Shown here piece by piece: positions 23,333 to 31,621 of a DNA stretch of 31,657 nt. The notes under the pieces were generated by a model. That model ran no database searches and had not been told where the DNA came from. It saw nothing but the letters and a program-made list of their open reading frames with translations. This DNA is from JADLEX01 sp964586775 (GTDB lineage Bacteria; Lernaellota; Lernaellaia; JACKCT01). A program made the position numbers and the translations under genes. Each line of letters begins with the position of its first letter. Position 1 is the stretch's first letter. The stretch covers positions 1 through 31,657 of the forward strand of contig CAZPJD010000019.1 in NCBI GenBank assembly GCA_964586775.1. Reading direction: 5' to 3'.

Positions 23333-25525
23333 CTAGCCGCAGCAGGCGCCGGAGTCGTCGTCGTCGCCCGAGGCGGCGTCGTCATCGTCTACGTCATCGT
23401 CGGCGTTTGCATCGTCGTCGGCCGTGTCGTCGTCCTGCAAATCGTCGTCGTCGCCGATGTCGTCGTCGGTGGTGTCGTCGTCGCCTTCACCGACCATGAT
23501 GAGCGCGGTCTTGAGTTCGGTGGCTTCGCCGCCGGGGCCGAGGGCCGTGAGCGCCACGTCGTACACGCCCGGCCCGGTGTAGGTGTGTTCCACCACGCCG
23601 TCGGTCGACGCGCCGCCGTCGCCGAAGTCCCACGCGAGCGACTCGACGCACCCGGCCCGCCCGCCCATGCGCGGCGCGAACGCGACGGTGAGCGGCGCGG
23701 CCCCGGTGATGGGCGACGCGCCGAAATCGGGCGCGGGCGCGGGGCACGCGCGCTCGTAAACCAGCGCGTCCAGATCGAAGCCCGCGTCGGGGGCGTCCAC
23801 CACGCCGTCGCCGTCGTCGTCGATGCGCACGTAACGCACCGCCGCGCGCGGCCCGCCCGCGAGGTCGAACGACGTGGTGCCCGAGCCGGATCCGATCTGC
23901 GTCCATGGGCCGGTCCAGTGATCGGCGACCGACACGTCGTAGCCCTCGTCGGCGGCGGATGCGCCCGCCTGAACGACGGTGAAGTCGGGTCCGTCGATGT
24001 CGTCGATCGGCGACGATTCGCCCATGTCGAAGACCAGGAATCCGCCCTTGCCGAGGTGAAACGCCTCGCCGTCGGGCTCGCCGAGCGCCATGAAAGGGCG
24101 GCTCGTGTTGGCGTGGTCGTCGCCGGGATCGGCCATCTTCGCGGCGGCGACCTTGTAGGGGGTGCCGACGAATTCCAGGCGCGGTTCGAGCGCGAAATCG
24201 ACGCGCACCGATTCGTCGTCGTCCTGCACGACCGTCTCGGGCAGCGCGTCCAGGTAGCCCGGCGCGGCGGCCCACACGTCGGTGACGCCGGGCGCGAGCA
24301 CCCGGTGGTAATCGCCGAGGTCGGGATCGGCGAAGATCGGCCAGTGGGGGTGCGTGGTGCGGATGGTGGCGGCGATGGGTTCGCCGGTGACGGCGTCGGT
24401 GACGAACCCCCACACGCCGCGCGACGTGACGCGCGTGTAGAAGACCATCGCGTCGAAGTTTTCGTCGGCGATGTCGTCGATCATCCCCTCGGGCGGCGGT
24501 TGGCCGTTTGCGATCTCGATGATGCCCGCGAGGGTGCCGTTCATGCCGTAATAGGTTTCCTCGCTGCTGCCGTGGATCTGGAACCAGTCGTAGCCCTCGA
24601 TGGCTTCCATGTCGGCGAGGTCCGCGTAGCCCGTGGCGAGGATCAGCAGTTCGTCGATGTCCTGCGCGTCGTGGACACCGGAGGGCAGCGTGTCCCACAG
24701 GTAGTTGAAGAGCACCGCGCCCGAGTGGTAGCTGACCGATGCGGTGAAGTTCATGCGCGCGGCGAGCTCGATCATCGTGCGCGTTTCGGGCTGCGTGGCG
24801 TAAGTGCTTTTGCCGGTCCAGCCCTCTTCCCAGAAGATCGAGTGATCGCGGTTGAGATCGACGTTGCCGCCGTTGCGACGCCGGCCTTCGGCCACGCCGT
24901 CGGGGTTGACCATGGGCACGACGAAAATCTCGTGATCGTCCACGAGCGCGGTGAGCGCGTCGTCTTCGCCGTAGCCTTCGACCAATCGTTCGAGAAAGGC
25001 GAGCACGACCTCGGTGCCGATGTTTTCGTTGCCGTGGATCGACGCGTCGAAGAGCACGCTGGGCTCGGGCTCGTTCTCGCCCGCGTTGTCCGACACCTTC
25101 ACGAGCAGCAGCGGCCAACCGTCCACGCTCTCGCCGATCGTCTCGAAGGTGACGAGGTCGGGATACTGCTCGGCCCAGGCGGTCACGAGCGCGAGCGTTT
25201 CGTCGGGATCGTGGTAGGCGGCGCGCGGCGGCGCGGCGACGATGGGGTTGTCGGAGACGACGTCGATGTCCATCGTCGCGAGCGCGCGGGCGTCGGCCTC
25301 GGTGAGGTGCAGGACCACGCGGTCGCCGTCGCGATTCACCACGCCGAAGCGCAACGGGTCGAGGCGTGCGACGCCATCCGCGTCGATGATGCGCACCACC
25401 ACCTCGCGGGTGCGCTCTTCGCAGGCCGACGCGGGGGGCGCGGGGGCGAGGAACGTCGCCGCCAACGCGACCAGCACGGCGGCGAACAAAACCAAGGTGC
25501 GACCTATCGAACTCGATTCGCTCAT
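23333..25525 (-). CDS. Secreted M14 zinc carboxypeptidase with PKD domain and Asp-rich tail
   Basis: A 730-residue secreted protein. Residues 1-34 are a signal peptide; Cys35 follows ASA and could be a weak lipobox. Residues about 100-365 are an M14 metallocarboxypeptidase domain: zinc ligands His164 and Glu167 (HGNE) and His267 (YHSGA), substrate Arg226 in NVDLNRD, and catalytic Glu337 in AGIIEIANG. A carboxypeptidase-regulatory-like domain (370-450), a discoidin-like region with coordinates of an extra-wall module (455-590), and a PKD domain (598-678, WDFGDG) follow. The last 50 residues are mostly Asp and end SGACCG. The active site is complete. It probably cleaves peptides at the cell surface. 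It is divergent from a GT2 operon by 40 bp. Confidence 0.92.
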   Translation of the reverse strand: MSESSSIGRTLVLFAAVLVALAATFLAPAPPASACEERTREVVVRIIDADGVARLDPLRFGVVNRDGDRVVLHLTEADARALATMDIDVVSDNPIVAAPPRAAYHDPDETLALVTAWAEQYPDLVTFETIGESVDGWPLLLVKVSDNAGENEPEPSVLFDASIHGNENIGTEVVLAFLERLVEGYGEDDALTALVDDHEIFVVPMVNPDGVAEGRRRNGGNVDLNRDHSIFWEEGWTGKSTYATQPETRTMIELAARMNFTASVSYHSGAVLFNYLWDTLPSGVHDAQDIDELLILATGYADLADMEAIEGYDWFQIHGSSEETYYGMNGTLAGIIEIANGQPPPEGMIDDIADENFDAMVFYTRVTSRGVWGFVTDAVTGEPIAATIRTTHPHWPIFADPDLGDYHRVLAPGVTDVWAAAPGYLDALPETVVQDDDESVRVDFALEPRLEFVGTPYKVAAAKMADPGDDHANTSRPFMALGEPDGEAFHLGKGGFLVFDMGESSPIDDIDGPDFTVVQAGASAADEGYDVSVADHWTGPWTQIGSGSGTTSFDLAGGPRAAVRYVRIDDDGDGVVDAPDAGFDLDALVYERACPAPAPDFGASPITGAAPLTVAFAPRMGGRAGCVESLAWDFGDGGASTDGVVEHTYTGPGVYDVALTALGPGGEATELKTALIMVGEGDDDTTDDDIGDDDDLQDDDTADDDANADDDVDDDDAASGDDDDSGACCG
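23336..23485 (-). repeat. Asp-codon (GAC) low-complexity repeat encoding the peptidase tail
   Basis: A GAC-rich run on the minus strand (GTC repeats on the plus strand) encodes residues 681-730 of the M14 peptidase. Asp runs of two to four are separated by Ala, Thr, Asn or Gly. The repeat is in frame and explains the trinucleotide pattern. Length variation by replication slippage would be expected. Confidence 0.85.
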
Positions 25526-25565
25526 CGCGCCATGCTACTATCGAAACACAGGACTTCACAATTCC

Positions 25566-26852
25566 ATGAACAGCTCGTTTCCCAGCCCAAAATCGCTTGC
25601 GGCGCTCGCCGTCGTTGCCCTCGTCCTCGCCCCGTGGACGCCGATTCTGTTCGCGTGGCGGCTGGTCGCGCTCGCAAGCGGCGTGTGGCTCATCGTCGTC
25701 ACCGCGCGGCGCGTGCGCTTGGCATGGGCGGCGCTTCGGCGTGACGATTCGCCCATTCCGCCGGCCGATGGAGCGCGGCCGCCGCTGCTGGTGCTCGTTC
25801 CCGCGCGCAACGAGGCGCCCGTGCTTGCGGATCTGCTGGGCGATCTGGTCGCGCTCGACTGGCCCGCGAGCCGGCGGCGGATCGTTGTGATCGACGACGG
25901 CTCGACCGATGGCACCGGCCAGATCGCAGCGTCGTTCGCGGCGATGTTCGCGGATCGCGGCGTGACGGTGCTGCGCCGGACGGGCGACGACGCCGGGCGC
26001 GGCAAGGGCGCGGCGCTCAACGCGGCGCTGGCGGCGCACGAGTTCGGCGAGTGGGTGTATGTGGTCGATGCCGATGCGCGCGTCGCGCCCGATGCCCCCG
26101 CGCGGCTGGTGGACGCGGCGATGCGCGTCGGCGCGGTCGCGGCGCAGGGCGCGATGGACGTGCGCAACGCGGCGCACTCGGGCGCGGCGGCGTTCGCGGC
26201 GATGGAAAGCCTCGTCCACCAGGACCTCACGCAACGCGGCGCGATGCGCACCGGCGCGTCGGTGATGCTGCTCGGCTCGAACTATCTGGTACGCCGCGAC
26301 CGGCTCGCGCGCTTCGACGGATTCCCCGAGAGCACGCGGCTCGAGGACGTGGACCTCGCGGTGGCATTGCAGGCGCGCGGCGACGCGGTGGTGTTTGTGC
26401 CCGAGGCGTCGTCGTCGATCCTCGCGTGCGAGAGCGCCGCCGATGCCCGCGCGCAGCACCGCGACTGGTCGCTCGCCTTTCGCGACATCGCGGCCCGTCG
26501 CTGGACCGAGATCTGGGTCGGGCCGCTCTCATTTTGGCGCAAGCTCGACCTCACGCTGCTCGCGACGGGCTACCTCGACCGCGCGGCGCTGGCGCTTTAC
26601 GCGCTTTGCCTCGTCGCCGGGTGGCGCGCGGATGCCTGCGTCGCGCCGTGCGTCGTCATCGAGATCACCCTGCTCGTGGCGTTTGCCGAACTCGTGTGGG
26701 CGAAACGGCGGCTGGGCGATGCGGGCGTACGGCCCGCGTGGACCGAACTGGTTTCGATGCTCGCGAAGGATCTCGTCGATCACGCGGCGGCCGTGTTTGC
26801 GCCGTTGCGGAATGAGACTTGGCGACGCACGCGCAGGGCGGGCGATGATTGA
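25566..26852 (+). CDS. Processive-type GT2 membrane glycosyltransferase
   Basis: A 428-residue GT2 enzyme of the cellulose/hyaluronan synthase-like group. Two N-terminal hydrophobic helices (about residues 10-45) precede a GT-A domain: VPARNEAPVLADLL, VIDDGSTDGT, VVDADARV (DxD), RLEDVDLAVAL (TED-like) and AQHRDWSLAF, which resembles the QxxRW motif. C-terminal hydrophobic segments (about residues 330-385) anchor the protein. It could synthesise or start a polysaccharide at the membrane. The ATG at 25566 is chosen since the frame upstream is antisense to the peptidase gene. It overlaps the next gene by 8 bp. Confidence 0.88.
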   Translation: MNSSFPSPKSLAALAVVALVLAPWTPILFAWRLVALASGVWLIVVTARRVRLAWAALRRDDSPIPPADGARPPLLVLVPARNEAPVLADLLGDLVALDWPASRRRIVVIDDGSTDGTGQIAASFAAMFADRGVTVLRRTGDDAGRGKGAALNAALAAHEFGEWVYVVDADARVAPDAPARLVDAAMRVGAVAAQGAMDVRNAAHSGAAAFAAMESLVHQDLTQRGAMRTGASVMLLGSNYLVRRDRLARFDGFPESTRLEDVDLAVALQARGDAVVFVPEASSSILACESAADARAQHRDWSLAFRDIAARRWTEIWVGPLSFWRKLDLTLLATGYLDRAALALYALCLVAGWRADACVAPCVVIEITLLVAFAELVWAKRRLGDAGVRPAWTELVSMLAKDLVDHAAAVFAPLRNETWRRTRRAGDD

Positions 26853-27714
26853 CGGCGCGGGCGACGGATTTCGGCGCGTCGCGGCGCTCATGGTCGCGTA
26901 CGACGACCCCGCCGAGGTGCGCGTGTGCGTTGAGTCGCTGGCGCAGTTCCTCGATTCGCGCGCGGTCTTCGTCCACGACAACTCCCCGAGCGGCGAGGGC
27001 GGCAACATCGGCTACTGCGCGGCGATGAACCGGCTGATCGATTCCGCGCGCGCGGCGGGTTTCGCCTACGGCCTCGCGATCAACCCCGACGCGCGAATCG
27101 ACGCGGCTTCGCTGGGTGCGCTCGTCGCGGCGATGGACGAGGACGCGAAGATCGCGATCGCGCACCCCAAGGTGGTGCGTCGTCATCAGGCACGGGTGAT
27201 CGACGGCGCGTGGCTCGAACTCACGTGGCGGCATCTGGCGACGCGTTTCGTGGGCGAGGGCGAGGCCGACGCCGCGCGCTTGTGCGTTCCCCGACACGTG
27301 CTCGCCGGGCACGGCTGCTGCGCGCTGCTGCGTCTCGACGCGCTCGCGCGTGAGGGCGGTTACGACGAGGCGTTTTTCGCGTATCAGGACGAGGTCGAGC
27401 TCGGCCTTCGTCTCGCGCGCGCCGGGCACTTGGTACTCTACGAGCCGCGCGCCGTGGCGACGCACGCGGGCCCGGCCTTCGACGCACCGCGCGAAACCCT
27501 CAAGGCGTACTTTCTGGCGCGAAACAGCGTTTTGCTGTATCGCAAACACGCACGCGGCACCGGCCGCGTGAAATTTCTTTTCTGGATGGTCATGGGCGGG
27601 ATTTATCACGGGGCCAGGGCGGTGGCGGGCGACGCGCGTTCGCGGGCAATCTGCGAGGGTTGGCGCGACGGCTTCGCGTCGCGGCGGCGGTATCCGCAAG
27701 CGGCGGCGCGGTGA
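26845..27714 (+). CDS. GT2-family glycosyltransferase, rhamnosyltransferase-like
   Basis: A 289-residue GT-A enzyme. It opens VAALMVAYDDPAEVRVCVESL and has NIGYCAAMNRLI, the typical N-I-G-x-x-x-A-x-N segment of WbbL-like rhamnosyltransferases. The nucleotide-sugar metal site reads INPDARID, and the FAYQDEVELGLRLARAGH loop carries the catalytic acidic residue. A hydrophobic helix near residue 240 may dock the enzyme to the membrane. Both ends overlap neighbouring genes (8 bp upstream; 4 bp downstream as GTGA), showing tight coupling in a four-gene operon. The sugar donor is not determined, and rhamnose is only a family-based guess. Confidence 0.88.
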   Translation: MIDGAGDGFRRVAALMVAYDDPAEVRVCVESLAQFLDSRAVFVHDNSPSGEGGNIGYCAAMNRLIDSARAAGFAYGLAINPDARIDAASLGALVAAMDEDAKIAIAHPKVVRRHQARVIDGAWLELTWRHLATRFVGEGEADAARLCVPRHVLAGHGCCALLRLDALAREGGYDEAFFAYQDEVELGLRLARAGHLVLYEPRAVATHAGPAFDAPRETLKAYFLARNSVLLYRKHARGTGRVKFLFWMVMGGIYHGARAVAGDARSRAICEGWRDGFASRRRYPQAAAR

Positions 27715-29027
27715 GCGCGCGGCTGCGTTACGCGATCCTCGGCGGCGGCCTTGCCGGGCTGACCTGCGCCGACGAACTGCTGCGCCGCGGGCACGACGCG
27801 GTGTGCGTCGAAGCGCAGCGCGAGGTCGGCGGGCTCGCGCGAAACCTGGTCGTGCAAGACCACATCTTCGATATCGGCGGGCACCGGTTTCATTCGGACA
27901 ACCCCGACATCATCGCGTGGATTCAAGAGCTGCTCGGCGACGAACTCATCACGGTCGAGCGACGCAGTCGCATCCTGCTCGCGGGGCGCTTCGCCGATTA
28001 TCCGCTGCGTCCCGTCAACGCGTTCTTCGGAATGGGTCCGAAAAAGAGCTTCGAGATTCTCGCGGGCTATCTGCGCGTGGCTGCGTCGCCCGGCGTCGAG
28101 ACCGACAACTTCGAGGACTGGGTGGTCAGCCGCTTCGGTCGCGCGCTCTACGACGTCTATTTCGGTCCCTACACGCGCAAGGTGTGGGGCATCGATCCGC
28201 GCCGCATCAGCGCGACGTGGGCCGCGCAGCGCATCCAGCTTCTCTCGCTGGCGCAGGCCGTGCGCAAGGCGATGTTTCCCGCGCCGGGCGGCCCGCGCAC
28301 TCTGGTGTCGAGTTTTTTCTACCCGCGCAAGGGCATCGGTCGGATCGCTGCGCGGATCGCAAAGCGCATCGAAGAGCGCGGCGGGCGCATCGTGACGGGG
28401 CAGGGGGTGCGCGGCGTCGCGCGCGAAGGGGGCGCATTCCGCGTGGATCTGGCGGGCGGCGAGACGATTCGCGCGGACCGCGTCATCAGCACGATCCCCA
28501 TCGGGCTCGCCGCAAGTATGCTCGGGGTCGAGGTGCCGGCGGGCGCGCTGGAGTACCGCAGTTTGCGGTGCGTGCAAGTGCTGCTGCGCCGGCCGCGCGT
28601 CACGTCGGATACGTGGATCTACACCCCCGACGCCGACGTGATCTTCGCGCGCATCCACGAGCCCAAGAACTGGTCGACCGCGCTGGTGCCCGGCGACGGC
28701 ACGAGCCTTTGCCTCGAGGTCTTCTGCACCGAGGGCGACGAGCTGTGGACGATGGACGGCGGGGATCTTCACCGCCGCTGCGTGGACGATCTCGCGCGCC
28801 TGGGCTTCATCGACCCGGGCGAGGTCACGCACGCCGCCGACCTGCGCGTGCGCGACGCGTACCCCGTCTTTTTGGTCGGCTTCGAGGCCAAGCTCGCCGA
28901 GGCGACCGCCGCGATTCGCGCCACGGGCGTCGAGCTGGTGGGACGAACGGGCGCGTTCACGTATAAGAACATGGATCAGGTTATCGAGGATTCGCTGGAA
29001 CTCGTGCGCCATTTGACGGAGGGTTGA
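27711..29027 (+). CDS. UDP-galactopyranose mutase-like FAD-dependent enzyme
   Basis: A 438-residue flavoprotein. The FAD-binding Rossmann motif YAILGGGLAGLTCADEL is at residues 6-22, followed by the VEAQREVGGLARN GG motif and the characteristic FDIGGHRFHSD block. Downstream segments with FADYPLRPVNAFFGMG resemble UGM-like proteins that act on sugars or isoprenoid chains without net redox. The GTG start overlaps the preceding stop (GTGA). In this operon it may convert a nucleotide-sugar from pyranose to furanose form for the neighbouring glycosyltransferases. True UGM is usually about 370-400 residues, so a related FAD-dependent protein with another substrate remains possible. Confidence 0.82.
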   Translation: MSARLRYAILGGGLAGLTCADELLRRGHDAVCVEAQREVGGLARNLVVQDHIFDIGGHRFHSDNPDIIAWIQELLGDELITVERRSRILLAGRFADYPLRPVNAFFGMGPKKSFEILAGYLRVAASPGVETDNFEDWVVSRFGRALYDVYFGPYTRKVWGIDPRRISATWAAQRIQLLSLAQAVRKAMFPAPGGPRTLVSSFFYPRKGIGRIAARIAKRIEERGGRIVTGQGVRGVAREGGAFRVDLAGGETIRADRVISTIPIGLAASMLGVEVPAGALEYRSLRCVQVLLRRPRVTSDTWIYTPDADVIFARIHEPKNWSTALVPGDGTSLCLEVFCTEGDELWTMDGGDLHRRCVDDLARLGFIDPGEVTHAADLRVRDAYPVFLVGFEAKLAEATAAIRATGVELVGRTGAFTYKNMDQVIEDSLELVRHLTEG

Positions 29028-29028
29028 G

Positions 29029-30372
29029 GTGGGCCGTCTGCTGGGAACGGGCCAGCCCGCACGGTGGATCGTGCTCGTCTCTGGCGCGCTGGCGCTGGCG
29101 CATTGGCTCGGCCTGCTCGTCGCCGCGCGCACGCTCGAATCCCAGTCGCTGTCGCTGCGCGCGATCGTGCTCGCCTCGGCGCTGTCGTTCGCGTGGCTGT
29201 GCGCCGGGCTCATCGCGACCGATCGGCCCGGTCGCGGCGCGGGACATCTGACGCGCGCCCTCGATCATCCGCGCGCGCCCGTGGTCGTTTTTACGGCGCT
29301 CGCGGCGGTGTGGATCGCCGTCGCGTATTTCATGATCCCGTGGAACGACGAGCGCTCGAATATCGACGCCGCGCGCTACCTCGCGCAACACGGCGTCGCG
29401 GCGTATCTGCAGAACCTCGCGACGGTGAACGACTGGCTCGGGCCGCACCATCCGCCGTTTCTGCCGCTGGTGTACGGCGCGATTTTCGGCGCGACGGGCT
29501 TTCACCTGGCGGCGGGGCGCGCGTTCGCCGTGGCGTGCTCGCTCGCGACCGCCGTGGTCGCATACCGGTGGATCGCCGCGCGGCACGGGCGGCGGCTTGC
29601 GCTCGCGACGCTGGCGCTCGTGCCCTCGCTTCCCATCGTCGCCTTCGCGGGCACGGCGGCGATTCTCGATGCGCCGTTCTGGCTGCTGTTCACGCTGGCG
29701 CTCGTTGCGTTCGACCGTTTCTTGCAGACGGGCGGCCGCCGCGAGGCGGTGATCGTCGGGATCTGGACGGCGCTCGCGTGCATGGCGCGCTACAACGCGG
29801 TGCTGTTGCCGCCGGTCTACCTCGCCATCGTGGCGATCGTCCGGGCGTATCGGCCCTTCCTGCGGCGCGCGGCGACGTGGATTGTCGTCTTCACCCCCGC
29901 GTTGCTGGTGCTGCCGTGGATCGCGTTCAGCGCCGCGACGGGCACGCTGGCGGTGCAGGCGACGCGCATCGCGTCGTTCGCGCTCACGGCGTTCGTGCCC
30001 GAGGGCGGCGCGTTTTATCTGCGCGAATACATGGTCCCGCTCGTGCCCTTCATGGTCGGGCTCTTCAACGCGCCGCTGTGGGTGAACGGGGCGATCCGCG
30101 CATGGCGCGACGCGCCCGACCGGCTGGGACGCGTGCCCGTCGTCGCGGCGGCGGCCTACGCCGCGCTGCTCGCGTTCACGCTGCCCAACCCGCGCTATCT
30201 GCTCGCCGTCGGGGCGCTGCTGGCGTTTCTCGCGGCGCGCGAGGTGCTCGACATCGAGGAGCGCGAAGGTCGCGGCGCGCACGCGCTCGTGTACGTGCTC
30301 GGCTGGGCGGCGCTGCACGTCGTGGTCGTGCTCGCGCAGACGGCTTCGGGGTATGTGTACCTCTTCTATTGA
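29029..30372 (+). CDS. GT-C membrane glycosyltransferase (GT39/ArnT-like)
   Basis: A 447-residue integral membrane protein with about ten or more hydrophobic helices. The first large extracytoplasmic loop has acidic residues and WNDERSNIDAARYLAQHG, the place where GT-C enzymes hold the catalytic Asp/Glu, followed by GPHHPPFLPLVYGAIFG typical of the ArnT/PMT group. Such enzymes move a sugar from a polyprenyl-phosphate donor onto lipid A, protein or glycan outside the cytoplasm. A GTG start one base after the preceding stop has GGAGG 7 bases upstream. It is the last gene of the glycan operon. Donor and acceptor are unknown. Confidence 0.88.
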   Translation: MGRLLGTGQPARWIVLVSGALALAHWLGLLVAARTLESQSLSLRAIVLASALSFAWLCAGLIATDRPGRGAGHLTRALDHPRAPVVVFTALAAVWIAVAYFMIPWNDERSNIDAARYLAQHGVAAYLQNLATVNDWLGPHHPPFLPLVYGAIFGATGFHLAAGRAFAVACSLATAVVAYRWIAARHGRRLALATLALVPSLPIVAFAGTAAILDAPFWLLFTLALVAFDRFLQTGGRREAVIVGIWTALACMARYNAVLLPPVYLAIVAIVRAYRPFLRRAATWIVVFTPALLVLPWIAFSAATGTLAVQATRIASFALTAFVPEGGAFYLREYMVPLVPFMVGLFNAPLWVNGAIRAWRDAPDRLGRVPVVAAAAYAALLAFTLPNPRYLLAVGALLAFLAAREVLDIEEREGRGAHALVYVLGWAALHVVVVLAQTASGYVYLFY

Positions 30373-30466
30373 TCCGCAAATTCGCGACGCGCGTTGCAAA
30401 ATCCGAGGCCGGGGCGGAAAATGACGTTTCACGAATCCATGTCACGACGGTGTTGAGGGCGGCACG

Positions 30467-31507
30467 ATGACGCGCACGACGATTTTGGGAGCGGGGGCGT
30501 TCGGAACGGCGCTGGCGGCGTACGCGGCCCAGCTCGGGCACGACGTGCGCGTGTGGGCGTTCGAGAAGGATCTACCCGCCGCCGTGGCGCAATCAGGCGC
30601 GAACGAGGCGTTTTTGCCCGGCGTCAAACTGCCCGCGACGATTCGCTGGACGAACGACATGGCCGAGGCGCTGGCGAACGCGGATCTGGTGCTGCTGATG
30701 TGTCCCTCGGCCTTCGTCCGCCGCGTGGCGACGCAGGCCCGCGAGCACCTTCCTGAAAACGCGCTGGTCGTCTCCGCGGCGAAGGGCATCGAGCACGATT
30801 CGCTCGCGCTCATGAGCCAGGTGCTGGCCGAGGCGCTGCCCGGCCGCGAACGCAGCCTGTGCTACATGTCGGGGCCGAGCTTCGCGCGCGAGATCGCGCT
30901 GGGTCTTCCCGCCGACGTGGCGATGGCGTCGCACGACATCGAGACGGCGCGCCGCGCGCAACAGATCCTGCACTCGCCGCACTTTCGCGTGTACGCGAGC
31001 GCCGACGTGGTGGGCGTGGAGCTGGGCGGCGCGCTCAAGAACGTCATCGCCGTGGCGTGCGGCGCGGCCGACGGGCTGGGCTTCGGCGATTCGGCGCGGG
31101 CGTCGCTCATGACGCGCGGCCTCGCCGAGATCACGCGCCTCGGCGTGACGATGGGCGCGAACCCGCTGACGTTTCTGGGTCTCGCGGGCGTCGGCGATCT
31201 GATCCTCACGTGTACGGGCGATCTGTCGCGCAACCGGCAACTGGGCAAGCGTCTCGCCAAGGGCGAAAAACCCGAAGAGATCGTGGCGTCGCAAAAGGCC
31301 GTGGCCGAGGGATACGTGACGGCGAAGCCGGTCTATCAGCTCTCGCGCAAGCTCGGCGTGGACATGCCCATCACCGAGGCGGTCTACCGCGTGTGCTACG
31401 AGGGCGTGCATCTGCTGATGGCCGCGATGGGGTTGATGAACCGCGAGAGCAAGGACGAGCTGGCGGGAATATTCGAAGCCCCGACCGTCGTGCGGGCGAG
31501 CACGTGA
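30467..31507 (+). CDS. gpsA: NAD(P)+-dependent glycerol-3-phosphate dehydrogenase
   Basis: A 346-residue enzyme that reduces dihydroxyacetone phosphate to sn-glycerol 3-phosphate for phospholipid synthesis. The NAD motif is ILGAGAFGTALA (residues 6-17), SGPSFARE is at residues 135-142, and the catalytic lysine is Lys191 in ELGGALKNVIAVACGA. The C-terminal LAGVGDLILTCTGDLSRN block is diagnostic for GpsA. Length is normal. It follows the GT-C gene by 94 bp and has GAGGG before ATG 30467. It is a housekeeping gene, so its position next to the IS element does not appear to have damaged it. Confidence 0.96.
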   Translation: MTRTTILGAGAFGTALAAYAAQLGHDVRVWAFEKDLPAAVAQSGANEAFLPGVKLPATIRWTNDMAEALANADLVLLMCPSAFVRRVATQAREHLPENALVVSAAKGIEHDSLALMSQVLAEALPGRERSLCYMSGPSFAREIALGLPADVAMASHDIETARRAQQILHSPHFRVYASADVVGVELGGALKNVIAVACGAADGLGFGDSARASLMTRGLAEITRLGVTMGANPLTFLGLAGVGDLILTCTGDLSRNRQLGKRLAKGEKPEEIVASQKAVAEGYVTAKPVYQLSRKLGVDMPITEAVYRVCYEGVHLLMAAMGLMNRESKDELAGIFEAPTVVRAST

Positions 31508-31555
31508 GCGTGTGAGCCCCCAATTCCGCGATTGATTTCGCTGAGCAATAAAAAA

Positions 31556-31614
31556 CCTCGTTGAATCTGGTAGGATGCGTTTGTCGAGACGATCCGCAGA
31601 TTTCACCAACGAGG
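31556..31614. repeat. Inverted repeat at the presumed IS left end
   Basis: CCTCGTTG-AATCTG at 31556-31569 is answered by CAGATT-(TCAC)-CAACGAGG at 31597-31614: 8-bp and 6-bp complementary blocks with a 4-base interruption. The outer arm starting CC may be the terminal inverted repeat, with the inner arm placed just before the transposase start where it could form a hairpin in the message. Confidence 0.55.
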
Positions 31615-31621
31615 TGAGTCC

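Noticed and set aside
23340..23490. Trinucleotide (GTC) tandem repeat as a possible CRISPR-like or regulatory array
   Set aside because: It is in frame with the peptidase and simply encodes the Asp-rich tail; no repeat/spacer regularity.
23294..25744. 816-codon open frame on the plus strand
   Set aside because: Antisense to the M14 peptidase, whose catalytic motifs are complete; the Val/Gly-rich frame is a mirror of Asp and Ala codons.
30373..30466. Short frame beginning ATG 30421 upstream of gpsA
   Set aside because: Only 11 codons with no ribosome site; nothing supports a leader peptide.
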